Assembly: GCA_010692425.1 (NCBI GenBank)
Contig: JAAHHJ010000028.1
Span: forward strand, 22,435 to 83,001
Source: Symploca sp. SIO3C6
Lineage (GTDB): Bacteria; Cyanobacteriota; Cyanobacteriia; Cyanobacteriales; Coleofasciculaceae
Length of the DNA stretch: 60,567 nt
Direction of reading: 5' to 3'
Within the stretch, counting starts at the first letter, position 1. Each line of letters starts with the position of its first letter. The notes below the pieces were generated by a model. The model saw nothing but the letters and a program-made list of their open reading frames with translations. It had not been told where the DNA came from and did not search any database. This document shows positions 54,409 through 60,567 of this stretch, piece by piece. Position numbers and translations under genes: made by a program.

Positions 54409-54530
54409 GGAAGAGGGGGAGATGGGGAGAGGGGGAGAGGGGGAAACACGGAGATGGGGAGAAGTTATTCTTTTGGGCTACCCTTATATATTTCCCTTGT
54501 CCATGAACTATGAGCAATGAACCATGAACT
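54408..54530 (+). repeat. Octamer (GGGGAGAG/GGGGAGAT) block and heptamer array
   Basis: Purine-rich octamers run from about 54408 to 54463, the inverse complement of the CCCATCTC array at 19036-19085. Four ATGARCN heptamers follow (54503-54530), directly abutting the stop codon of the convergent recombinase-like gene. Confidence 0.8.
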
Positions 54531-55841
54531 CTAAAAGATAAAAACTAATTGCAGTTGCCATTCTTGCTCCTGACGGGCTATTTCTATTTGCCGAATAAAT
54601 TCTCGAAAGTAAAATCGACGCTCTGATTCAGATAAATCTGACCAAAATTGGTAAATAGAGACAGTTTGAGCAAGTGCTTGTAAATTAACTGGCGGTAGTG
54701 CTGCTAGCTGCTCTCGCAGTTGAGAAATTTCTGTGCGAAGTTTGTAAGCTCGCAAGTCTGCAGTTTCTGAGTCTAATATGCCACGACTTGTTAAGGATTT
54801 GAGTTCAGTTAATATCTCTTGCTTATTGGCAATTTGACTGGCGAGGGAGTGCTTAACACCATCTAAGCCAGGGGCATGCATCTGGGCAACGGCAGGGGGC
54901 AATTCTTGGCAGATACTTTGAATTGTCTGCTCTAATACTTTTCCGTAGGAGAGAGCACGACATTTCGGAAGTTTGGGGCAGCTGATGGGGCGTAAATAGA
55001 GGTATTCCTTATCTTTAGAGTATCTAGTGACGCTGACTACACTCAGGTGAGACTGGCATTCCTTACACACTACTAAACCAGCTAAAGAGCGGGGAGCACT
55101 GGCGGTGCGGGGTGGTAGTCGCCGATTGCGGCGCAGCAGGCGGTCAATCTGTGCTGCCTCTTCCCGGTTTAAAATGGGGGTATGGGTATCTGAGATTTCT
55201 TCGCCATTTTGATAGCCAAGATTACCGCGATATACAGGATTGGTGAGCCAACGACGCCCAGTGGAAACCGAGATTTTTTTGCTATACTTTTTTTCTAGAT
55301 ATCTAACTGCTCTGCGCAAGGAACCATAAAGTATAAATTGTTCAAAAAAATCTTTGACCACTGGTGCTGTAGAGCGGTCAATAATAAAGCGTTCTTTGCC
55401 ACGGCGGTAGCCGTAGGGCGCTTTTCCAGGCGGTGGTAAAGCTCTGATGCGGTTGCGGGCGTGCCCTTGACGGATACGGCGGCTGCGCTGGCTATTGTAG
55501 ATTTCTTGAATTAGTTTAAATAAATTTGCCCTAATTTCGGTAGCTCTAGCATTTGTTAATTGGCAGGAAGTGTAAGATTGTTCTGTGGCAATGACAATCA
55601 TGCCCATGGCTTCGATTTGGCTAAGACGATTGCTCACTTCCTCCAAAGAGTCTCCTAGTGCCTCCAAACGTTGAATTAACAAGTAATCAGCTGCTTGAGT
55701 TTGGCAATCAGCTAACAGCTGTTGTAATTGCTGACGCCCTCCTAAGTCTTGATAAACTTGATCTACTTCTGTCCCCCACACACCTTGCTCTGGTGGAGAT
55801 TCAAGCAAAGGGTCACTATATAAGTAGGCAATGATTTTCAT
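54531..55841 (-). CDS. Serine-recombinase-like protein (XisF-like layout), catalytic residues largely lost
   Basis: This 436-aa protein has the layout of a large serine recombinase: an N-terminal resolvase-like domain (1-130), a 'Recombinase' domain (about 150-250; 'PPPGKAPYGYRRG', 'TGRRWLTNPVYRGNLGY'), a zinc ribbon ('LVVCKECQSHLSVV ... CPKLPKCRA') and a coiled-coil C-terminus. The N-terminal motif is 'IAYLYSDPLLE' instead of Y-x-R-x-S, and the usual LDRLGR is 'RLEALGDS', so the equivalents of gamma-delta Arg8, Asp67, Arg68 and Arg71 are replaced. Ser9 and an Arg45 equivalent remain. Similar proteins, including XisF-like ones, are widespread in cyanobacteria. It may bind DNA without cutting it. 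Confidence 0.8.
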   Translation of the reverse strand: MKIIAYLYSDPLLESPPEQGVWGTEVDQVYQDLGGRQQLQQLLADCQTQAADYLLIQRLEALGDSLEEVSNRLSQIEAMGMIVIATEQSYTSCQLTNARATEIRANLFKLIQEIYNSQRSRRIRQGHARNRIRALPPPGKAPYGYRRGKERFIIDRSTAPVVKDFFEQFILYGSLRRAVRYLEKKYSKKISVSTGRRWLTNPVYRGNLGYQNGEEISDTHTPILNREEAAQIDRLLRRNRRLPPRTASAPRSLAGLVVCKECQSHLSVVSVTRYSKDKEYLYLRPISCPKLPKCRALSYGKVLEQTIQSICQELPPAVAQMHAPGLDGVKHSLASQIANKQEILTELKSLTSRGILDSETADLRAYKLRTEISQLREQLAALPPVNLQALAQTVSIYQFWSDLSESERRFYFREFIRQIEIARQEQEWQLQLVFIF

Positions 55842-55943
55842 TACCGAGATCTAATTCTCAATTCGGTTTTGAAGCCTGGTAACATTTGTTAGCCAATGTA
55901 AGTATTTGTTAGCCAATTCTTAAGTGTTGATTAACCTCTTAAT

Positions 55944-56306
55944 CTAAGTCTGACTAATCTCAATCACGTTACCATCTGGGTCTTGGGTAAACAAAGCTGC
56001 ACGACCAGATGCACTTAATTGTACAGAGTATCCGTGGGCCTGCAAAGTTTCTGAGGCTTCCTTAAGGTTTGTTACACCCAAGGCAATGTGCGGATTACGC
56101 CCCCATTTTTCAGGGTTTTGTAGCTCTGTTGCTGTCTTAGAGGCAACTATCAGGTGCAGTTGATACTCCCCCACCTGATACCAAGCACCGGGATATTTAA
56201 GCGATCGCTCTACTTTAGATAATCCTAGTATCTTGCCATAGAAATTTTCTGCCTTTTCCAGGTCAGAAACCAAAACCGCTGTATGAAGATATTGAGTAAT
56301 CTGCAT
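55944..56306 (-). CDS. VOC (glyoxalase/bleomycin-resistance) family protein
   Basis: This 120-aa single-module vicinal-oxygen-chelate protein has two beta-alpha-beta-beta-beta repeats. The first is 'YLHTAVLVSDLEKAENFYGKIL', with the His metal ligand; the last is 'ALFTQDPDGNVIEI', with the Glu ligand. The middle has 'NPHIALGV' with a second His. The fold binds a divalent metal and acts on a small molecule, but the substrate cannot be read from sequence. It stands alone, 100 bp upstream of the recombinase-like gene on the same strand. Confidence 0.88.
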   Translation of the reverse strand: MQITQYLHTAVLVSDLEKAENFYGKILGLSKVERSLKYPGAWYQVGEYQLHLIVASKTATELQNPEKWGRNPHIALGVTNLKEASETLQAHGYSVQLSASGRAALFTQDPDGNVIEISQT

Positions 56307-56830
56307 TTTAATCTTACTAGCACTGTGTGTTGGTTAGGAGCAAGACATCCCTTGCCCCTAATTTTATTGTGACTTGGAACTTGATCACTCCTATGAGAGA
56401 CTCAAGCAAGTAGTAGCACAATGCTGTGCAGTGAGGGAAATGGAGACTCAGAAATAGTTACTTAAACTGTAACCCCTAGCCAGGATCAATAACTCAGAAA
56501 GATGAAATACATTATTAAGAAATATAGCAGAAATCAGTTTATGCTACTTTGGTCAGATCCCTATGGTCAAAATTGTCTTCATCATAGGTTATAGAGGCTG
56601 TTAATTGTTTTAACTATCCAGCAGCTCATGAGTATTCATGAGTAATGCTCAGTGCAGGGATTACTTTACACAAGGCAGCTTTGTTCATTGTTCATTGTTC
56701 ATTGTTCATTGGACTATAAGCAGTGGACTATAACCATGAATCTGACTGAAAAAAATTAAGGCAGATTGTTCTGTAATGGTGCTGTTACCAATGATACTTA
56801 AAATCAAGCATGGCAAGGGTTTAGTAAGAT
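56307..56830. other. Gene-free region with heptamer array
   Basis: This stretch of about 520 bp has no supported gene. It contains four perfect GTTCATT heptamers (56683-56710), and it lies between divergent genes, so it must carry two promoters. No boxes are assigned. Confidence 0.5.
56683..56710 (-). repeat. Heptamer array (GTTCATT), 4 units
   Basis: Four perfect tandem copies; read on the complement this is AATGAAC, the same family as the ATGARCN arrays. Confidence 0.85.
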
Positions 56831-58099
56831 ATGTCTACCGAAAAATTTTACTCAGAATTACCGGCTTTAGATAATTTTTTTGAGGTTACTGATTACCATA
56901 ATTTTGCCTGGGCTCCTAGTGACTGGTATATCCTGATTACTGATGTTGTTGACTCGACTCAAGCAATCGAGGCTGGACTTTACAAAGAAGTTAACTTACT
57001 AGGTGCTTGCTCTATAGGGGCTGTGGTCAATATTGCTGGAAATGTTGAAATTCCTTTTATTTTTGGTGGGGATGGCGCTTCAATTTTAATTCCTCCTTCT
57101 CTACTCTCAGCAGCTAAGCAGGCTTTACTGGCTACAAAAAATTTAGCCAAGCAGAATTTTAACTTAGATTTACGTGTAGGAGTGGTACCAATAGCAGCTG
57201 TGAATGAGGCTGGGTATAAAGTTAAGGTAGCAAAGTTTAAAGTATTTGGTCAATATCAGCAAGCTGTTTTTAGCGGTGGTGGGATTAATTATGCGACGGC
57301 TTTGGTAAAAAACCCTGATTATACTAATATTTATAGTCTTAATAACTTAGAAAATGCTACAAAAGTTGTAAATCTTTCTGGTGTTTGTTGTCCTTGGCAA
57401 GATCTTAAGAGTCTGTATGGGGAAATCAACAGTCTAATTGTGACAGCGATGGTGGAAGATGGCGAACAATCGACTTTGATTTACCAAGAGGTTTTAGCTG
57501 AAATTCAAAAAATATATGGAATAGAAAAAGGGTTTAGTCCATTTTATTCTGGAAATCTTAAATTAACTTTTAAAGATAAAGACTTGAATGCTCTATTAAA
57601 AACAAAGTCTTCTGCTAAGAATTTACTATGGCATAAAACTTTGCTTTTACAGCTAAAGGCGCAAAACTTGATTGCACTAGCTTTTCATAAATTAAAAATT
57701 GAATGGAAAGCTTTAAAATGTGTGGAAGATAAGCAGGAAGTAATTAAAGCAACTGATTATCAAAAGTTTAGTGATACACTGAATATGATTATTTCAGGTA
57801 CTCCTGCACAAAGAAAGAAATTAGTAACTTTTCTAGAACAGAAGCATAAGCAAGGGAAATTAGTCTATGGCTTACATACTTCTGACAGGGCTTTAATAAC
57901 TTGTTATGTCAACGATCCTAATGGTTGTCATGTCCATTTTGTAGATGGTGCTGATGGAGGCTATACTTTAGCTGCTAAGGCAATGAAGAAGGCGGCTCAG
58001 GCAATGCAGTCTCAGGATAAGCTGTTGTGCATTAAAGATGCACAACAGCAAGGCAGAAGGCAGGAGGCAGAAGGAACAAGAGTTTTAGCCATTAAATAA
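56831..58099 (+). CDS. DUF3095 family protein (nucleotide-cyclase-like fold)
   Basis: This 422-aa DUF3095 protein starts 'FYSELPALDNF'. The N-terminal half has 'WYILITDVVDSTQAIEAGLYKEVN' and 'IPFIFGGDGASILIPP', which mirror the two metal-binding Asp motifs of class III nucleotide cyclases, so a cyclase-like fold is likely; activity is unproven. The C-terminal half contains 'GLHTSDRALITCYVND' and 'VHFVDGADGGYTLAAKAMK'. The last ~25 residues, from 'DKLLCIKDAQQQ' on, are encoded by a composite repeat (58021-58132) and are probably not native to the family. The SOUL gene follows 48 bp later. Confidence 0.85.
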   Translation: MSTEKFYSELPALDNFFEVTDYHNFAWAPSDWYILITDVVDSTQAIEAGLYKEVNLLGACSIGAVVNIAGNVEIPFIFGGDGASILIPPSLLSAAKQALLATKNLAKQNFNLDLRVGVVPIAAVNEAGYKVKVAKFKVFGQYQQAVFSGGGINYATALVKNPDYTNIYSLNNLENATKVVNLSGVCCPWQDLKSLYGEINSLIVTAMVEDGEQSTLIYQEVLAEIQKIYGIEKGFSPFYSGNLKLTFKDKDLNALLKTKSSAKNLLWHKTLLLQLKAQNLIALAFHKLKIEWKALKCVEDKQEVIKATDYQKFSDTLNMIISGTPAQRKKLVTFLEQKHKQGKLVYGLHTSDRALITCYVNDPNGCHVHFVDGADGGYTLAAKAMKKAAQAMQSQDKLLCIKDAQQQGRRQEAEGTRVLAIK

Positions 58100-58132
58100 T
58101 ATCGAATAAATATATGATTTAAATGGGTAACA
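58021..58132 (+). repeat. Composite repeat (hairpin + heptamers + tail), copy C
   Basis: This is the clearest copy: a perfect 12-bp hairpin (GCTGTTGTGCAT at 58021-58032, ATGCACAACAGC at 58038-58049, 5-base loop), then GCAGAAG/GCAGGAG heptamers, then the AT-rich tail to TTTAAATGGGTAAC. It covers the 3' end and stop codon of the DUF3095 gene. Confidence 0.8.
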
Positions 58133-58147
58133 GCTTATGGCTTTATT

Positions 58148-58768
58148 ATGAAACTAGAGAAATTTCTTTTACCATTGGGCATAATCGGTTTAGTTGTAGT
58201 CAGCTTCTTTGCCTACAGCTCTATAGCTGCGCCGTTACCAGCAGGATTCCCACCACCGACAGCAGATGGAGAAATCGAAGTTAAACAATATCCTGCCTAT
58301 CGTGCAGCTACAGTGCGCTATTCGGGAGAACTTTCTCAGGCAGCCAATAGTTCTTTCAATCCTCTTTACAGCCATATTAGTTCTAATGATATCTCGATGA
58401 CGGCTCCTGTGGAGACTCGTTACCCAGCTAGTACTTTAGAAGCTGGTGAAATGGGTTCCGAGGATGAACAAGGTGAAGCCTATGTTTCATTTTTATATCG
58501 CAATACTGAAGTTTACCCCGAGCAAGTTAGTCAAAATATTCAGGTAGAAGATATTCAACCAATGATGGTTGTTAGTCTCGGACTTAAGGGCAGTTACAGT
58601 TACTCAAGCTATCAACAGAATATCAAGCAATTACAAAGCTGGCTAGCCCAACATCCAGAGTATGAGGTTGTTGGTTTACCTCGTCGTTTCTTTTATGATG
58701 CACCTTTTGTGCCAGAAGCACTCAAGCGTAGTGAAATTCAAATTCCTATTCGTATTCAAGATAACTAA
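58148..58768 (+). CDS. SOUL family haem-binding protein
   Basis: This 206-aa protein has an N-terminal signal anchor ('LPLGIIGLVVVSFFAYSSIA') followed by a SOUL/HBP domain: 'EIEVKQYPAYRAATVRYSGE', 'DISMTAPVETRYP' and a C-terminal 'FVPEALKRSEIQIPI'. SOUL proteins bind haem or related tetrapyrroles. The anchor suggests it works on the outer face of the plasma or thylakoid membrane. It starts at ATG 58148, right after a composite repeat, and may share a transcript with DUF3095. Confidence 0.88.
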   Translation: MKLEKFLLPLGIIGLVVVSFFAYSSIAAPLPAGFPPPTADGEIEVKQYPAYRAATVRYSGELSQAANSSFNPLYSHISSNDISMTAPVETRYPASTLEAGEMGSEDEQGEAYVSFLYRNTEVYPEQVSQNIQVEDIQPMMVVSLGLKGSYSYSSYQQNIKQLQSWLAQHPEYEVVGLPRRFFYDAPFVPEALKRSEIQIPIRIQDN

Positions 58769-58837
58769 AGGGATAGACTAATAAGGTTACATATTGAGGA
58801 ATTATTTGATTTAAGAGTTATAAGCGTTAGGAATTGC

Positions 58838-59365
58838 CTAGCACGGCTTCGCGGAATTTAAAATCCAAGGTTCCTGTTTTAGCTGGGAAGATTTATTCAA
58901 ATGTTCTGGCAAAGATTCGAGTGTCAATAATTGGTTAATGGGTAACTCACTGGCTGCTGTTGGAGAAAATCCTAGTAAGGTAGCAAGAGTAAATTGTTTA
59001 TCAATTTCAACTATAATGTAGGCAATCCTGTCAAGCCTAACTTCCTGAGGAATATGACAGTTCAAAGAACCAGGTTCGACAGGACGACATTCTAAACGAC
59101 CCAGATTACTCACCCACAAATCAGCCACATCAACAGCTAAGCGCATTACTTTATTCCAGCTATCCCCCACTGTTAAGTTGGTGGAAATGCCGATTATCCG
59201 CAAGTAATTATTTACAGCACAGACAGCTAGAGTATTAAGATAAACTTGTTGAGCCTTTTCCTGGGTTGGTTGCTCAGAGGCAAACTGCTTGGCAATCCGC
59301 TGAGCATACTCAGTGATGGGCATCGGAATTGACCAATCTTCTAGAGCCTGGGTCTTGGCAGTCAT
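58838..59365 (-). CDS. DUF1822 family protein (short form)
   Basis: This 175-aa DUF1822 protein has the family features 'YAQRIAKQFASEQPTQEKAQQVYLN', 'DSWNKVMRLAVDVADLWV', 'LGRLECRPVEPG' and 'DRIAYIIVEID'. It contains the conserved N-terminal domain, but the longer C-terminal part seen in many relatives, as I recall them, is absent, so it may be truncated. Its ATG overlaps the stop of the sigma-like gene by 4 bp (ATGA), indicating coupled translation. DUF1822 genes are often found beside sigma-like genes and, in my recollection, near CHASE2, CHAT and TPS genes. The function is unknown. Confidence 0.8.
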   Translation of the reverse strand: MTAKTQALEDWSIPMPITEYAQRIAKQFASEQPTQEKAQQVYLNTLAVCAVNNYLRIIGISTNLTVGDSWNKVMRLAVDVADLWVSNLGRLECRPVEPGSLNCHIPQEVRLDRIAYIIVEIDKQFTLATLLGFSPTAASELPINQLLTLESLPEHLNKSSQLKQEPWILNSAKPC

Positions 59366-60063
59366 GATACTTGCTTCATGTGGTTACTTATTTTATCCTT
59401 ATTAGCATAAGTTAGTGGTTCGTTGATGTATCCTAGAGATGTTCCAAATCTTCGCAGATGTGGTAGACATTTACGACTATAAAACTTGGGCAAGTCTTTG
59501 CTCTCGGAAGGAGTAAGCTGAAATTCAGTAGCAATTGTTTGCCAGGGAGTCTCCGGAGGTAGTCGCCGTAGAATTAGGGCTTGGGCATTGACTTCAGAGC
59601 GTTTCCGGAAACAAGTTTTACGTAAAATCCCGTCTGGATCTGATTTAACCCAATTTAGGGTTGCCTCCCATACTTCTAGAACTGGATCAATATCAGGGCG
59701 GGCTGGTATATTGTCTGTAGGATCAAAAATTTGTCCTTCCTGTGTCTGGATAATTGTTAGCAGCCGATTTTTGTTCCTTTTTTGAGCATCTCGTAGATTT
59801 CTTAATTGCTTTTTGAGATTGTCGTTTAGCCAAGTAGTAACATTTTTTATACTAGGCTCGTATTCTTCCGGGTGCTGACAGCAATATTCCCACATCTGTT
59901 GAAGAGCATCATTGTAGTAGGTTGTGTTTTCCCTCCAGAGTTTGCCAGATTTGATGACCAATATACAAACTTGGCTCAGCTTTTGCTGGCGCTCCAAGCT
60001 TTTGAGTGGATGAGTACAAATCTCGGTAATTAACTGACGAAGTTTTTGCTCTAACTTATCCAT
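59362..60063 (-). CDS. Sigma-70-like factor (divergent, cyanobacterial type)
   Basis: This 233-aa protein has a central part ('WEYCCQHPEEYEPSIKNVTTW', 'LNDNLKKQLRNLRDAQKRN') resembling region 2 of divergent sigma factors. The C-terminal part ('LPPETPWQTIATEFQLTPSE', 'FYSRKCLPHLRRFG') resembles the region 4 helix-turn-helix. The typical group 1/2 core motifs are absent, so it would be an ECF-like or accessory sigma factor. It is coupled by a 4-bp overlap to DUF1822, which may be its regulator or target; that is inference. The start is the ATG at 60061-60063. Confidence 0.7.
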   Translation of the reverse strand: MDKLEQKLRQLITEICTHPLKSLERQQKLSQVCILVIKSGKLWRENTTYYNDALQQMWEYCCQHPEEYEPSIKNVTTWLNDNLKKQLRNLRDAQKRNKNRLLTIIQTQEGQIFDPTDNIPARPDIDPVLEVWEATLNWVKSDPDGILRKTCFRKRSEVNAQALILRRLPPETPWQTIATEFQLTPSESKDLPKFYSRKCLPHLRRFGTSLGYINEPLTYANKDKISNHMKQVS

Positions 60064-60567
60064 GAAATGAAATGCCTATAGATGCCAAATATTAAATTTC
60101 AGTGCCTTTTTTGATGCTTAAAGCCACAGATAAGCTTTGAAGATGATATCGAGTTTGGTTGATTTCTTCGTCTGGCTTACTGGTTTGGTTTTGCTGCAAT
60201 GAGTACTAGCAGCAAGACGAATAATCAAAAAACTTAATCTCAACTCCCGTTACCATCAACAGAGTATATCAAAATTTACATAAAGACAAGCTTAAATTTT
60301 CAATGGATTGATTATATTATGATATTACATGTTTTTTTTCTGAATTTTGCAGAATAGATATTTAATGCCAATTCAAAGTGTGGTAAAATTATAGATTTAA
60401 AATTTCTCATTGCTGAGATCAACTACAAAAATATAAGTGTGAGGTAGTTGCTAATAGCCCAAAACCTGCTAAAACCTGATCAAAATGTAGAAACTCGAAG
60501 GGCTAAATTATGGTAACAAAAGTCAAGCCAACTAGTCTAAAATAGAGTGAGTTGTAGAGGACTAAAA
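60064..60567. other. Gene-free region at window end
   Basis: About 500 bp upstream of the sigma-like gene, AT-rich and with no supported gene up to the window edge. It should hold the sigma-like/DUF1822 promoter; no boxes can be assigned. Confidence 0.4.

Overview
The window is about 60.6 kb of moderately AT-rich DNA from a cyanobacterium, most likely a large-genome filamentous or colonial one. The lineage call rests on petM and ycf39 side by side, a PphA-type phosphatase next to an ABC1 kinase and a DUF6825 gene, and frequent HIP1 palindromes (GCGATCGC, e.g. near 10801, 19321, 46672, 47203, 50093). Heptamer short tandem repeats between genes and large surface-protein genes with TPS, CHAT, DUF928, CHASE2 and PEP-CTERM domains point the same way. 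The species cannot be named from the sequence alone. I saw no rRNA, tRNA or CRISPR array.

Layout. 1-1141 (-) is the N-terminal part of a tandem LamG protein whose linker is built of His/Asp/Met-rich 13-residue repeats. 1208-2466 is decayed: a MITE-like inverted repeat, an IS5-type transposase tail and a frameshifted DUF6883-like gene. rsgA follows (2759-3820 +). 3887-9133 (-) holds two AAA/STAND-like ATPases, one membrane-anchored with HEAT-like repeats, and an unknown membrane protein. Opposite them is a kinase-VIT-VWA receptor-like protein (9477-12494 +). 12.8-16 kb has a GT-C glycosyltransferase, an FGE-sulfatase fragment and a DUF433/DUF5615 toxin-antitoxin pair.

16.1-25.7 kb (+) is a four-gene surface and signalling cluster: TPS exoprotein, TPR-CHAT protease-like protein, DUF928 protein, and CHASE2-PAS-nucleotide cyclase. 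26-31.2 kb (-) has a PEP-CTERM protein and a GT-C, TVP38 and GT2 set that ends in a clear intrinsic terminator. 31.9-39.8 kb (-) has an RTX protein with a very long Glu-Pro tract and a second TPS exoprotein with an inserted LamG domain.

40-49 kb (+) is rich in signalling genes: a kinase-like protein with an altered DFG motif, DUF6825, ABC1/UbiB kinase, PphA-like phosphatase, a REC-histidine kinase hybrid and a TPR protein. 49.2-56.3 kb is mainly housekeeping: rsmB, pdxA, petM, ycf39, NAD kinase, a serine-recombinase-like protein that has lost most catalytic residues, and a VOC protein. 56.8-60.1 kb has a DUF3095 protein, a SOUL haem-binding protein and an overlapping sigma-like/DUF1822 pair.

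Repeat biology is the strongest unexplained signal. ATGARCN-type heptamer arrays recur in both orientations, twice as inverted arrays around a related spacer core. A composite element (hairpin, purine-rich heptamers, conserved tail) recurs four times and supplies start codons, stop codons or C-terminal tails to neighbouring genes; one copy carries a nested MITE. A heptamer array lies in frame inside pdxA. The best candidates for an undescribed functional system are the ATPase / kinase-VIT-VWA locus (3.9-12.5 kb) and the TPS-CHAT-DUF928-CHASE2 cluster (16.1-25.7 kb).
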